Positions 1 through 9,187 of a stretch of 64,000 nt of DNA are shown here, piece by piece. The notes below the pieces were generated by a model that did not search any database, was not told the origin of the DNA, and saw nothing but the letters and a program-made list of their open reading frames with translations. Source of the DNA: Bacteroidales bacterium (GTDB lineage: Bacteria > Bacteroidota > Bacteroidia > Bacteroidales > P3); assembly GCA_031272705.1 (NCBI GenBank), contig JAISTG010000013.1:1-64000 (forward strand), given 5' to 3'. Each line of letters begins with the position of its first letter. The first letter of the stretch is position 1. Made by a program: the position numbers and the translations under genes.

Positions 1-120
1 CCTAAAAGTTCTACATCTTCCCCTAAAACTTTTATATCCTCCCCTAAAAGTTCTACATCTTCCCCTAAAACTTTTATATCCTCCCCTAAAAGTTCTACAT
101 CTTCCCCTAAAACTTTTAAG
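1..120. repeat. Family I 21-bp tandem array, truncated by window edge
   Basis: Nearly six 21-bp units alternate between two forms. Both begin CCCCTAAAA; one continues GTTCTACATCTT and the other CTTTTATATCCT, so the full period is 42 bp. Unit starts are at 20, 41, 62, 83 and 104; the first unit is cut by the window edge and the last diverges after 17 bases. The core is an odd palindrome, TA[A/G]AA then C or G then TT[T/C]TA. The array lies just downstream of the dnaG stop. The same family occurs in the opposite orientation at 41268-41370. There are no CRISPR-like spacers. Confidence 0.9.
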
Positions 121-132
121 CCATGGCTTAAA
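115..132. other. 18-bp perfect palindrome after dnaG
   Basis: TTTAAGCCATGGCTTAAA is a perfect palindrome between the dnaG stop codon and the 21-bp array. It could act as a protein-binding site or form part of a 3' end structure, but there is no loop and no clear T-run, so it is not a standard terminator. Confidence 0.5.
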
Positions 133-144
133 GAACGGATTTTT

Positions 145-2121
145 TTATTTTGCGATATTGTTCAATTCCTTGCGGATAATCCTCAAACAATCTACTAAAA
201 AACCGAATTCGGAAAGCAATCTCCGCATATCTTCTTCGGGTTGTGGGGTTTGGAGTTGGGCTTGTATGGAAGTTTTACGCTGTTCAAGTTTATGCCATTT
301 GAGGTATAAGAGAGTCTGTTTGATGTGTCTATCAACCACATCGGGGTCAAGTCGGTCGGGAATGTTGATATTATAACGCTCATGCCACAAAGGGCTGACC
401 GCATACTTCTCATTCTCAAACAGAAGAGCCGTTATTTCTTTACGCAAAGTCTCATTCTCCGAAGCAATAAAAAGATTCAAATCGGGCAAAGCATTATTCT
501 TTGTAATGTAATCGTGATAGATGTCAATAATACTCTGATATATAGGATTATCAAAAGCAATCCCCTCGTTCTTAATGTCGGAAATGACGTATGAAGCGGT
601 CATAAAGGTTTGTGTTTCCAACTTATCTTCCTCCGTTATGACATCCTGACGAGTTATAATGTTACTGTAATTAAGCAGAAGTTCTATTATGCTACGTTCT
701 TGATTGTTATCGGGATACGGATTTTCTATTTCCTGCCTTGCAACGTGCGGGTCGCTGATTTGTTCTTGCGTATTTACTACTTCCTGTTCTGTTTCCTTAA
801 AGTCCTTAAACTGTTTCTGTCGCAGGATTTTTGCTAATTCTTTCGCCAAAACTTCTTCCTTCATTGCCAAAATGGACGAACACTGCTGTATATAAGTCGT
901 TCGCTCTATCAAATCGGGAATTTTGCTTATAGATAAAAGGATTTCCTTAATGAGAGACGCCCTTTTAACAGGGTCATCTTTGGCATCGGCAAGCAGGAGA
1001 TTGGTTTTGAATATGATGAAATCGTGAGCCTCTTCGGTAATATAGCGTTGAAAATCGGCTTGAGTATGCTTTCGTGCAAATGAATCGGGGTCATCACCAT
1101 CGGGAAACAGCACAATACGGACTTTCAATCCGTTTGCAAGGAACATATCTATTGCCCTGAAGGCAGCGTGAATACCTGCCGCATCTCCATCGTAAAGGAT
1201 TGTAACATTGGAAGAGTAACGTTTGAGCAGTCTTATTTGATCCTCGGTCAGTGCAGTGCCGCTTGTAGCCACTACATTCTTTACTCCCTGCTGCGACATC
1301 ATAACTGCGTCCATATTTCCTTCAACCAAATAACACAGGTCTTGCTTTGCGATATGTGTCTTTGCCAAATGAAGTCCGAAAAGAACCTTCCCTTTGGAAT
1401 AAATTATGCTTTCAGGCGAATTAACGTACTTTGCCTTACTTTTATCCGAAGTTAAAATTCTGCCTGTGAAGCCTATGGGACGTCCGCTGACCGAATAAAT
1501 GGGGAAAATCACCCTTCCACGAAAGCGATCGTAGTGTTTGCCTGTCTCTTCCTTCTCAATGGTGAGACCGGATTTCACAAGAACATCAATACTATAGCCT
1601 TGCGATAAAGCATAATCGGTAAAGTCCGTCCATTTTTCTTTACAATATCCCAGCCCCCATTGCTTAACGGTTTCTTCTGTCAAATCCCGCTCCCTGAAAT
1701 ACGACATTCCTATCTGTATTCCTTCGCTGTCTGTGAGCAGAATTTGATGAAAATACTTTTGAGCAAACTCATTGACGTGGAAAACAGCGTCTCGCTCGCT
1801 CTGCATAGCCAATGCTTCAGGAGAGGCTTGTTCTTCTTCTATCGGAATGCCGTAACGAGCTGCCAAAAACCGCAATGCCTCAGGGTAAGTAAAGTGTTCG
1901 TGCTTCATAAGGAAGCGTACGGCGTCCCCTCCTTCACCACAGCCGAAGCATTTGAAAATTCCGCGTGCAGAATTGACATTAAAGGACGGTGTTTTCTCAT
2001 TATGAAACGGACATAAGCCGATATAATTCGCTCCACGTTTGCGAAGTTTAACGAATTGTCCGATAACATCTGCTATATCGGTGGCATCGAGTATCTTTTG
2101 TATATCTTCCTGCTTTATCAT
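145..2121 (-). CDS. dnaG: DNA primase DnaG
   Basis: Synthesises RNA primers for DNA replication at the fork. The protein is 658 aa when started at the ATG at 2121 (MIKQEDIQ); the longer open frame runs back into fabG and has no family similarity there. The N-terminal zinc ribbon has C37-x2-H40 and C58-x2-C61. The catalytic core follows, with the Toprim acidic residue in LVEGNMDAV (about E267) and DGD near 311-313. The last 200 or so residues should be the helicase-binding region. It lies 17 bp downstream of fabG and is probably co-transcribed with it. A repeat array starts about 25 bp past the stop. Identification is secure. Confidence 0.97.
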   Translation of the reverse strand: MIKQEDIQKILDATDIADVIGQFVKLRKRGANYIGLCPFHNEKTPSFNVNSARGIFKCFGCGEGGDAVRFLMKHEHFTYPEALRFLAARYGIPIEEEQASPEALAMQSERDAVFHVNEFAQKYFHQILLTDSEGIQIGMSYFRERDLTEETVKQWGLGYCKEKWTDFTDYALSQGYSIDVLVKSGLTIEKEETGKHYDRFRGRVIFPIYSVSGRPIGFTGRILTSDKSKAKYVNSPESIIYSKGKVLFGLHLAKTHIAKQDLCYLVEGNMDAVMMSQQGVKNVVATSGTALTEDQIRLLKRYSSNVTILYDGDAAGIHAAFRAIDMFLANGLKVRIVLFPDGDDPDSFARKHTQADFQRYITEEAHDFIIFKTNLLLADAKDDPVKRASLIKEILLSISKIPDLIERTTYIQQCSSILAMKEEVLAKELAKILRQKQFKDFKETEQEVVNTQEQISDPHVARQEIENPYPDNNQERSIIELLLNYSNIITRQDVITEEDKLETQTFMTASYVISDIKNEGIAFDNPIYQSIIDIYHDYITKNNALPDLNLFIASENETLRKEITALLFENEKYAVSPLWHERYNINIPDRLDPDVVDRHIKQTLLYLKWHKLEQRKTSIQAQLQTPQPEEDMRRLLSEFGFLVDCLRIIRKELNNIAK

Positions 2122-2138
2122 TGCAGAAGGGGCTGTTG

Positions 2139-2867
2139 TTAAATGGTCATTCCGCCATCTACAGAGAGGGTATGCCCGTTTATATAAGCCGCTTCGTCGC
2201 TCGCAAGGAAGCAATAGGCATTTGCTATTTCCTCAGGCTTTCCCAGACGTTGCAATGGCACTTTGGCTTTCATTTGTTCAATGACATTTTCGGGCATTTT
2301 GGCTACCATTTCCGTAGATATAAAACCCGGAGCCACGCAATTACAGGTTACACCTTTGCGTCCGAGTTCGCGTGCCAGCGTTTTGGTCATTCCAATTAAG
2401 CCACTCTTAGTTGCGACGTAGTTTGTCTGACCAAAATTACCATATAAGCCAACGACCGATGAAGCATTGATTATCCTGCCATAACCATTGGCAACCATAT
2501 ATTCACTAACGGCTTTCACGCAATAAAAAACTCCGGTAAGATTAACATCAATTACCTGTTGCCATTGCTCAACGGACATCTTCTTAATAGTAGCATCACG
2601 CGTTATTCCTGCATTATTTATCAGTATGTCAATATGTCCGTACTTTTCTGCAACGATTCGTGCGGCTACTTCTACCTCTTCATATTTTGCTGTATTGACC
2701 CGCTGAAACATTGCTCCCAACTGCTTAGCCAGAGCATTGCCTCGCTCTTCGTCAAGATCCCAAAGAATCACCTTTGCACCTTCCTGTGCAAATTTAATCG
2801 CTGTTGCTGCTCCTATACCAGCCGAACCACCTGTGATAATCGCTATTTTATTCTCTAATCTGTTCAT
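2139..2867 (-). CDS. fabG: 3-oxoacyl-ACP reductase (FabG-type SDR)
   Basis: A 242-aa short-chain dehydrogenase/reductase, expected to reduce 3-oxoacyl-ACP with NADPH in fatty-acid elongation. It has the Rossmann motif GGSAGIG (13-19), NNAG (84-87), and the catalytic Ser136/137, Tyr150 and Lys154 (YVATK). The C-terminal VDGGMTI is typical of FabG. It is the first gene of a likely fabG-dnaG unit with a TAnnTTTGC promoter about 45 bp upstream. Acetoacetyl-CoA reductases (PhaB type) share these motifs, so the exact substrate is inferred from overall resemblance. Confidence 0.9.
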   Translation of the reverse strand: MNRLENKIAIITGGSAGIGAATAIKFAQEGAKVILWDLDEERGNALAKQLGAMFQRVNTAKYEEVEVAARIVAEKYGHIDILINNAGITRDATIKKMSVEQWQQVIDVNLTGVFYCVKAVSEYMVANGYGRIINASSVVGLYGNFGQTNYVATKSGLIGMTKTLARELGRKGVTCNCVAPGFISTEMVAKMPENVIEQMKAKVPLQRLGKPEEIANAYCFLASDEAAYINGHTLSVDGGMTI

Positions 2868-2911
2868 TATATAATCTTTATTTAGTGTTATAATTACATT
2901 GTTTTACGCTT

Positions 2912-2920
2912 GCAAAGATA
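2912..2920 (-). promoter_or_regulatory. -7 promoter element of fabG-dnaG
   Basis: On the minus strand this reads TATCTTTGC, a perfect match to the Bacteroidota -7 word TAnnTTTGC. It lies 45 bp before the fabG ATG. Confidence 0.75.
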
Positions 2921-3626
2921 GCATAAAATTTTCAATTATACGGAAACTAATAAAAATATTGGCGAGGATGCTTACTTGCCAATCCGTCCAATCATTTAGT
3001 TTTCTTATATTTTCAGGGGATTATAACAAAAACAAATAATATGAAGACATCTGTTTGGAGATGCTCAAAGATAGTGAATTTTGTGTGATTTACGATGGAA
3101 AAAACTATTCTGTCTAAAAAGATTTTTCAACAACAACGGTTTCAATATGTTCTATGAGTACGTATTTGAAGTCGGTAAAGGCAAAACAGATAGCAATGGA
3201 AAGCATCTCAACCAATAGGGTATCAATATGTGACACCCTGTTGGAAAATGGCTTTGACTTGAAATTAGTTAATCCGTTGCACATATAGCAATTGCCTGGA
3301 TGCAAGAGGCGATTCCGTTTGCAAAGAGACCAATGTTACCTGCCCGATTGGGCATAAACACACAAACATGAGTTAATGCTTGTCCCGTAAAACGGATAAG
3401 CCAAACTTACGGGGGAAAAGTGCGAGCCGCCCAATAAAAAAGCGAAACAGTGAAAAAGGAAAGCAAAAGCCGGAATTTTGCGTTTAATGGCATAATGGAC
3501 AAAAATGTTGGTTTTTATCTTTATTTATGTTAAAAGCAATTAAATAAGTCTTTACCTTAGTTTAACAATTGCAAAATTACAACTTTTTAGGATTAAATAA
3601 ATAGTTGTTATTTCAAAATAAATTAG
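2921..3626. other. Spacer with one near-open degraded reading frame
   Basis: No convincing gene fills this 700-bp stretch between fabG and ptb. On the plus strand the frame from 3061 to 3288 is open except for one TAA at 3115-3117, giving peptides starting MLKDSEFC and ending LVNPLHI. I do not recognise it; it may be a gene remnant. From 3290 to 3480 the composition is less AT-rich than the flanks but all frames are broken. Confidence 0.3.
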
Positions 3627-3635
3627 TACTTTTGC
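3627..3635 (+). promoter_or_regulatory. Promoter of ptb
   Basis: TACTTTTGC matches the -7 consensus. A TTG at 3605-3607 sits 19 bp upstream, the right distance for the -33 element. The ATG is 50 bp downstream. Confidence 0.8.
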
Positions 3636-3685
3636 AGCCTCAAAATAATAAAATACATAATAATATAAAATAATAAAAAATACAA

Positions 3686-4591
3686 ATGATTACACGTTTA
3701 GACGATATTATCAACGAAGTAAAGGCAAAAGGCAAAAAGCGTCTTGTTGCTGCGTATGCAAATGATTCTCATACAATTGGAGCAACATCAATGGCTGTTG
3801 ATTTGGGCGTAATTGACGCTACGCTCGTGGGGGACATTGAAACCATAAAACAGGTCTGCCAAAAGGAAGGTATCAATGTTGAAAAGTACAGATTGGTACA
3901 GGAGGCAGATGAACAAAAGGCTGCAAACAAGGCAGTTGAATTGATAAACAACGGTGAGGGAGATATACTTATGAAGGGCTTATGCACGACAGACAAGTAT
4001 ATGCGTGCCATATTGAACAAGGAAAAGGGATTGATGCCCGGCGGAAAGCCTGTTCTGTCACACGTAACTGTCTTTGAAGTACCTTCTTATCACAAATTGC
4101 TGATTACTTCCGATGTTGCGATAATTCCTGCTCCCGATTTCGCTCAAAAGGTTGCGATTACAAATTATGTAATCAATACAGCAAAAGTTTTAGGCATAGT
4201 AACACCAAAAGTAGCGTTGATTGCAGCCACCGAACAAATGAGTGTAGGAATGCAGGCGTGCGTTGACGGGGCATTGATTACAGCAATGGCGAATCGTGGT
4301 CAAATAAAGGGTGCGTTGATTGACGGTCCGTTGGCTATGGACGTTGCTATAGACCGTGAAAGTGCTGAAATAAAGAAATTAAAAGGAGAAGTGGCAGGCG
4401 ATGCTGACTGTTTGGTATGGCCAAACATTGAAGCCGGCAACGTATTCTACAAGACGGCAACCAAATTAGCAAAAGCCGAACTTGCAGCAATGGTTGTTGG
4501 AGCAAAAGTACCTTGTGTCCTTTCGTCAAGAGGCGACAGCACTAAAACGAAAATGTATTCCATAGCACTGGCTGCTCTTTCTGCAAAATAG
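3686..4591 (+). CDS. ptb: Phosphate butyryltransferase / Pta-family acyltransferase
   Basis: A 301-aa protein of the phosphate acetyl/butyryltransferase family, which exchanges the CoA of an acyl-CoA for phosphate to give an acyl-phosphate for ATP formation. Length and motifs (GDILMKGLCTTDKYMRA, GAKVPCVLSSRGDSTKTKMYSIALA near the C-terminus) fit Ptb rather than the larger Pta. No butyrate kinase gene is adjacent, although ptb and buk usually sit together. Here ptb faces an ADP-forming acyl-CoA synthetase, another route from acyl-CoA to ATP, and the two share a bidirectional terminator. It has its own promoter. The acyl substrate cannot be read from sequence. Confidence 0.88.
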   Translation: MITRLDDIINEVKAKGKKRLVAAYANDSHTIGATSMAVDLGVIDATLVGDIETIKQVCQKEGINVEKYRLVQEADEQKAANKAVELINNGEGDILMKGLCTTDKYMRAILNKEKGLMPGGKPVLSHVTVFEVPSYHKLLITSDVAIIPAPDFAQKVAITNYVINTAKVLGIVTPKVALIAATEQMSVGMQACVDGALITAMANRGQIKGALIDGPLAMDVAIDRESAEIKKLKGEVAGDADCLVWPNIEAGNVFYKTATKLAKAELAAMVVGAKVPCVLSSRGDSTKTKMYSIALAALSAK

Positions 4592-4611
4592 ACTTCCCGT
4601 TACGGAAAAGC

Positions 4612-4653
4612 AAAACACCTGATTATGAAATTGATATAATCAGGTGTTTTTGT
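4612..4653. terminator. Bidirectional terminator between ptb and acyl-CoA synthetase
   Basis: A 15-bp perfect stem (4612-4626 with 4636-4650; arm AAAACACCTGATTAT) with a 9-nt loop. The arm ends provide T-runs on both strands, fitting the two convergent genes. Confidence 0.9.
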
Positions 4654-4672
4654 TATGTAAAAGAATAAATTC

Positions 4673-6733
4673 TTATTTTTCTATTTTAATTCTTGCATCA
4701 ACCGCAACAACAGCCGTTGGAGACCCCAACAATGGATTCAAATCCATTTCTGCAATCTCAGGTGCTGCCTGCACAAGAGCAGAAACACGTGCTATCTGGT
4801 CTGCATACAGATCTTCATTCACAGGTTCTTGACCACGTGTTCCCTGAATCATTTTATAACCTTTCAAACGTTTAATCATAGCCTTTGCTTCCTTTACTCC
4901 AACAGGCGCAAGTCCCGCAGTAACATCTTTTAAGACCTCTATAAAGATACCGCCAAGCCCACACAAAACCTGATGTCCAAACAACGGCTCACGCATTGCC
5001 CCAATAAATATCTCCGTTCCAAACAACATAGGATAACATTGTACGGCATACGTGTCTTTAATATGAATTAAACGTTCAAATTCCGCACGAACAGCCGCCT
5101 CATTCTTCACATTAAGAGAGACCCCTCCTACATCTGATTTATGGACAGGTCCTACTACTTTCATAACCAAAGGATACCCAACACGATTAGCAAATCTTAC
5201 CGCTTCCTCTACGTCATCCGTAGATATGTCTTCTGCATGATTGATACCTGCTGCGTCCAATAATTTATTCAAAACCTTAACATCAAGGTATCCATTCTCA
5301 CATCCGTCAATTATTTCCCTTATTTTAGCAACATCAATCTTCACCAAATCATCGTCTTCAAAAGGAACAGGAGTATCAACTATGCGAGCAACAGCGTTAC
5401 CAAAGACTGTCTCATCCGGAAAGTAAGTATTACCCATCTCAACAAACTCTTTTACCTCTTCACCTGCAACCATCGTTGAAGGAAGAATAGGAAATATCGG
5501 TTTTTTAGTATGTTTTATCCTGTCGTTAAGCACGTGATATGCCTCAAAAATAGGGGATAAACCCGGTGTTCCAAAGATTACACACATTGCATCAATGTTA
5601 TCAAAGTCATTATTGCAAGCATCTATAATTTCTCCTAACTGTTCAGGCGTACCTGTTGCGAGAAAATCTATCGGATTGGCAACAGATGAACCTGCAAAAA
5701 GTTTTTCCAGTAAAGCGTTAGCCTTTTCGCCTTCAATGTGAGGTATGTTTTGTCCTGCCTTACTCAAAGCATCGGTCAGCATAACCGCAGGACCTCCTGC
5801 ATGAGTTATGATTGCCATATTGTTTCCCTTAAATCGCGGATAAGTAAATATGGATGCAACGGTACATAACTCCTCTCTGCCATAGCAACGCACTATTCCA
5901 GCCTTGCGAAACAAAGCATCAACGGCAACATCACTTGAAGCTAAAGCCCCTGTGTGTGAAGATGCTGCACGAGAACCTGCTTCACTGCAACCAGCCTTTA
6001 TTGCCGCTATCTTAACTCCTTTTTTGGCTAATGAACGAGCGTGTTTCAAGAGTTTTTGAGGGTTCTTTATGTTTTCAATATACATCATTATCACTTTGGA
6101 ACTTCCTTCGGCAAATACCTCATCGTGATATTCCAATATATCTTCAATTCCTAACTGTGCCGAATTCCCAACAGCCCAGCAGTGATTGAAATGTAAGCCC
6201 TGCTGCATTCCTATATCCATTATGAAACAGCCCGTTGCACCGCTGCCCGTTATGAAATCAACACCCTTTGGCGAAGATTTAGGGAAAGGTTTTGAGAATA
6301 TGGCGTGATGATAAGGCGTAAAAATTCCCGTACAGTTAGGTCCAATCAAACAACCTCCAAATTTCTCAATTTGGGTTACTAATCGCTGTTCAAGTTCCTT
6401 TCCTTCCTTGCTTTCTTCTCCAAAACCCGCGGAGATAATGATAAACGCCTTTGTTTCCTTTTGCTCTGTCAGCACCTTAACCGTTTCTTCCGTGAATTTG
6501 GAAGCAATAGCCAGCACCGCTAAATCTACCTTTGGCAAATCGGCAACATTTTTATAACATTTCAAACCTTGAATTTCATCTTCTTTTGGATTGACAGCAT
6601 AAATCTGTCCCTTAAATCCGCCTTCACGAATGTTTCTTAATACGGCACCACCCGGCTTATACACGTCATTAGAAGCCCCGATTACTGCTATACTTGCCGG
6701 ATTTACCAGTTCTTTTGTTACTTTCGTACTCAT
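4673..6733 (-). CDS. ADP-forming acetyl/acyl-CoA synthetase, fused alpha-beta
   Basis: Converts acyl-CoA, ADP and phosphate to acid, CoA and ATP in one enzyme, an energy-conserving step of fermentation. The 686-aa chain has, in order, a CoA-binding domain (ASIAVIGASNDVYKPGGAVLRN, about 13-34), succinyl-CoA-ligase-like domains with the phospho-accepting His260 in SSHTGALA, and a C-terminal ATP-grasp domain. In many archaea these are separate alpha and beta subunits; the fused form is common in anaerobic bacteria. It is transcribed alone from the promoter at 6764-6772 and converges on ptb. Substrate preference (acetate or branched acids) is unknown. Confidence 0.92.
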   Translation of the reverse strand: MSTKVTKELVNPASIAVIGASNDVYKPGGAVLRNIREGGFKGQIYAVNPKEDEIQGLKCYKNVADLPKVDLAVLAIASKFTEETVKVLTEQKETKAFIIISAGFGEESKEGKELEQRLVTQIEKFGGCLIGPNCTGIFTPYHHAIFSKPFPKSSPKGVDFITGSGATGCFIMDIGMQQGLHFNHCWAVGNSAQLGIEDILEYHDEVFAEGSSKVIMMYIENIKNPQKLLKHARSLAKKGVKIAAIKAGCSEAGSRAASSHTGALASSDVAVDALFRKAGIVRCYGREELCTVASIFTYPRFKGNNMAIITHAGGPAVMLTDALSKAGQNIPHIEGEKANALLEKLFAGSSVANPIDFLATGTPEQLGEIIDACNNDFDNIDAMCVIFGTPGLSPIFEAYHVLNDRIKHTKKPIFPILPSTMVAGEEVKEFVEMGNTYFPDETVFGNAVARIVDTPVPFEDDDLVKIDVAKIREIIDGCENGYLDVKVLNKLLDAAGINHAEDISTDDVEEAVRFANRVGYPLVMKVVGPVHKSDVGGVSLNVKNEAAVRAEFERLIHIKDTYAVQCYPMLFGTEIFIGAMREPLFGHQVLCGLGGIFIEVLKDVTAGLAPVGVKEAKAMIKRLKGYKMIQGTRGQEPVNEDLYADQIARVSALVQAAPEIAEMDLNPLLGSPTAVVAVDARIKIEK

Positions 6734-6763
6734 ATATGTTATATTTTAATTTCTTATAATTTT

Positions 6764-6772
6764 GCAAAGGTA
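6764..6772 (-). promoter_or_regulatory. Promoter of acyl-CoA synthetase
   Basis: Minus strand TACCTTTGC (-7), with TTG at 6792-6794 nineteen bases upstream as a -33 element. Confidence 0.8.
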
Positions 6773-6820
6773 CAACTTTTCTTGCAAATGACAATCAAAA
6801 ATTTCTTTTTCTTTACTCTT

Positions 6821-6940
6821 ATCTTGATTATAATTTTCTAAAATCAAATTACGGTTCTCCGAAATCAAATTATAGAACGCTATAATTTAATTTCAGAAAA
6901 TTAGAATCAAGTTTTAGAAAATTATAATTTGATTTCAAGG
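6821..6940. repeat. Family II 21-bp phased array
   Basis: Units start at 6821 (weak), 6842, 6863, 6884, 6905 and 6926, always 21 bp apart. Each is a 9-bp core, AATCAAATT or its reverse complement AATTTGATT (some with one mismatch), plus a 12-bp linker that is itself nearly palindromic. Core orientation order is weak R, F, F, R, F, R. The rest of this 410-bp spacer, 6941-7144, shows no gene. Confidence 0.85.
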
Positions 6941-7144
6941 AAACGAATGGATAAAGTACAATGACAGATTTATATAAAGTAAAATTGAAACGACCCGTAA
7001 TAAACAGTAAATCAAATGAAATGTTTATATTTTCAACGTTTATAATGTTAAAGTAAGTATTGCAGAAATTGCAAAGGCTGTTGAGGATGCCAAAACCCGA
7101 TAAGCCATTGAAGAAAAGGAGAGTAGAGATTGATTTTAAGAGAG

Positions 7145-8131
7145 TTAGAAACTTTCACTCAACTGTTTGATTTCCGTATTGGCAGGAGCATCCTCGTAAA
7201 GTATTCTATAAACAGCGTCAGCAATGGGAATGTGAGCCTTAATTGATTGATTGATTGCGTGAATGCTTTTTGAAGCGTAGTACCCTTCTGCTATCATACT
7301 CATTTCTAATTGAGCTGACGCAATGGAATAGCCTTGTCCAAGCATTTGACCGAAGGTTCGGTTACGGCTATGTTGAGAATACGCAGTTACAAGTAAATCA
7401 CCAAGATATACACTGCGATTTATGTTCCGTTCTTCACAGGGAGCAATTTTGTCCAAAAAGGTTTCCATTTCCACGATGGCACGTGTAATTAACACAGATA
7501 CAAAGTTATCGCCGTAATTCAAACCCTTGCAAATGCCGGCAGCAAGAGCGTAAATATTTTTCAGCACTCCGCCGTATTCAATGCCTGTTATATCGGTACT
7601 TGTGGTCGTTTTGACGTAACGACATGCAAATTTGGTAGCGAAATGTTTGGCAAGCGTCTCATTTTTAGAACCTATGGTAAGATAAGTAAGTCGTTGAGCG
7701 GCAATTTCCTCAGCATGCGATGGACCACTGACTACTGCCTGATGTTCCATACTTAATCCGTATTTATCATATAGAAAATCAGCGACTATCCGGTTTGTTT
7801 GTGGTACTATACCCTTTACTGCCGAAATCACATTCTTTCCCTTAAAATCATTATTTGTTAGCCCTTTCAAACTGTCTGCAAGAAAGGCAGAAGGGATAAC
7901 AAGTACTATGTTTTTAGTTTCAGTAACAATATCTTCTATCTTTGTACTGATGTGTATTTTATGGCTGTCCAACTCGCAGGAACGCAGGTACAGAGCATTA
8001 TAACCATACTTTCGTACGCTCTTTTCAATAGCCTTTTCCCTCACCCACCAAAAGACTTCGTTATGATTTTCGCTTGCTATCTTAACTATTGCTGTTGCCC
8101 AACTGCCACCGCCCAATACTGCTATTTTCAT
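7145..8131 (-). CDS. gpsA: Glycerol-3-phosphate dehydrogenase [NAD(P)+]
   Basis: Makes sn-glycerol 3-phosphate from dihydroxyacetone phosphate for phospholipid synthesis; cytoplasmic. The 328-aa protein starts with the nucleotide-binding GGGSWAT (7-13). It has SAVKGIVP and SGPSHAEE in the middle and the catalytic Lys191 in GGVLKNIYALAAG, all standard for GpsA. It is the last gene of a four-gene unit and starts 21 bp after the MORN-repeat gene. Confidence 0.96.
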   Translation of the reverse strand: MKIAVLGGGSWATAIVKIASENHNEVFWWVREKAIEKSVRKYGYNALYLRSCELDSHKIHISTKIEDIVTETKNIVLVIPSAFLADSLKGLTNNDFKGKNVISAVKGIVPQTNRIVADFLYDKYGLSMEHQAVVSGPSHAEEIAAQRLTYLTIGSKNETLAKHFATKFACRYVKTTTSTDITGIEYGGVLKNIYALAAGICKGLNYGDNFVSVLITRAIVEMETFLDKIAPCEERNINRSVYLGDLLVTAYSQHSRNRTFGQMLGQGYSIASAQLEMSMIAEGYYASKSIHAINQSIKAHIPIADAVYRILYEDAPANTEIKQLSESF

Positions 8132-8152
8132 TTATAATACGTTGTTAATGTG

Positions 8153-9187
8153 TTATTTGTTATCATTCAAAAGGAAGATGGATTCCATTGCTTTTTTACT
8201 GTTCTCATCTGTTATGACGTTAAACGACGGAGCAGGAGTCAATATGATTTTGTAATTGCCGTTTTCCGCAGGTTCAATGCCTTTAAGGGCTTGCGAAGAG
8301 CAGTAAAAATTCATCTTTTCGTTCAATTGCAAAAAATATTCTCCGTTACTTAACTCCAATATGTAATCACCGGAATGCAGAACGTTAATTTGCTGTCCGT
8401 CATTGAGGACAACAACGGATTGTTTGCCCTTTGTGTAAAAATAACTTATCGTTTCAATATCCGCAAACATCACACTATCGGCACTAAATAGGGCTACCTC
8501 AAAACTAATCAAAGCATCATCGTTATAGATTTTGCGTCCAATAATGCGTTTATTTTCTTCATAGACATTCCAAGTTCCAATGCGTTTGTCATTATGATAT
8601 TGCCCTGTGATATAAAGGTCTCCTCCTGTGGTGTATTCTTTGTATTCACCATTTCTAACATTATCTTCGTAATTTACATAAGCGTATTCGCCATTGTAAG
8701 TCCTTTCAAGACAGATGCCGTTCTTTTTATTATTTTTATAATGCGTCTCTTCAATGACCTTACCTGACTTGTTAAATGTTAGCCAAACACCTTCTTTCAT
8801 TCCGTTTTTGTAGTTTTGTTCGCTTATTTTAATACCTTGTTCCGAGTAAGTTACCCAAAGACTGTCCTTTTTCCTATCAAGATAAAAACCTTCTGCCATT
8901 TTTTCACCGTTTGGATAAAAAACAGTTGTTGTTCCACGCCTTCCGTTATCGGCGAAGAAAGTTTTGGCTTTCAATTTGCCGTTAGGATAATAGTATTTGA
9001 ACCAACCCGTTTCATAGTCATCAACGAATGTGCCTTCATAAACCTTAAAGCCTTTTTTGTTCGTTTTTGTCCAAACACCCTGTTTGCGACCCATTTTGTC
9101 CGTTTCGTTTTGTGATATGGCATTGCAGGCAAATAATGCCACAAATAACAAACTACATACCGCCTTTGTTTTTAACATATTGTGCAT
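8153..9187 (-). CDS. Secreted MORN-like repeat protein
   Basis: A 344-aa exported protein. The signal peptide is MLKTKAVCSLLFVALFACNAISQ; the ATG at 9178 gives the more typical start, the ATG at 9187 adds MHN. From about residue 30 to 220 it is built of MORN_2-type repeats of the form G.W..Y..NG....(E/K)..Y.NG...G, as in YwqK-like proteins. The C-terminal third has no motif I recognise. Such proteins are common in Bacteroidota and mostly uncharacterised. The gene overlaps the end of the GmhB-like gene by about 26-35 bp and is in the same operon as gpsA. Confidence 0.75.
   Translation of the reverse strand: MHNMLKTKAVCSLLFVALFACNAISQNETDKMGRKQGVWTKTNKKGFKVYEGTFVDDYETGWFKYYYPNGKLKAKTFFADNGRRGTTTVFYPNGEKMAEGFYLDRKKDSLWVTYSEQGIKISEQNYKNGMKEGVWLTFNKSGKVIEETHYKNNKKNGICLERTYNGEYAYVNYEDNVRNGEYKEYTTGGDLYITGQYHNDKRIGTWNVYEENKRIIGRKIYNDDALISFEVALFSADSVMFADIETISYFYTKGKQSVVVLNDGQQINVLHSGDYILELSNGEYFLQLNEKMNFYCSSQALKGIEPAENGNYKIILTPAPSFNVITDENSKKAMESIFLLNDNK

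Noticed and set aside
1-120. CRISPR array
   Set aside because: Units are directly adjacent 21-mers with no unique spacers, and there are no cas genes in the window.
2121-2214. N-terminal extension of DnaG
   Set aside because: It overlaps the fabG coding end and has no similarity to primases, which start at MIKQEDIQ-like sequence.
3114-3305. 63-aa minus-strand ORF
   Set aside because: The opposite strand shows the more gene-like frame, and neither has a promoter or recognisable domain.
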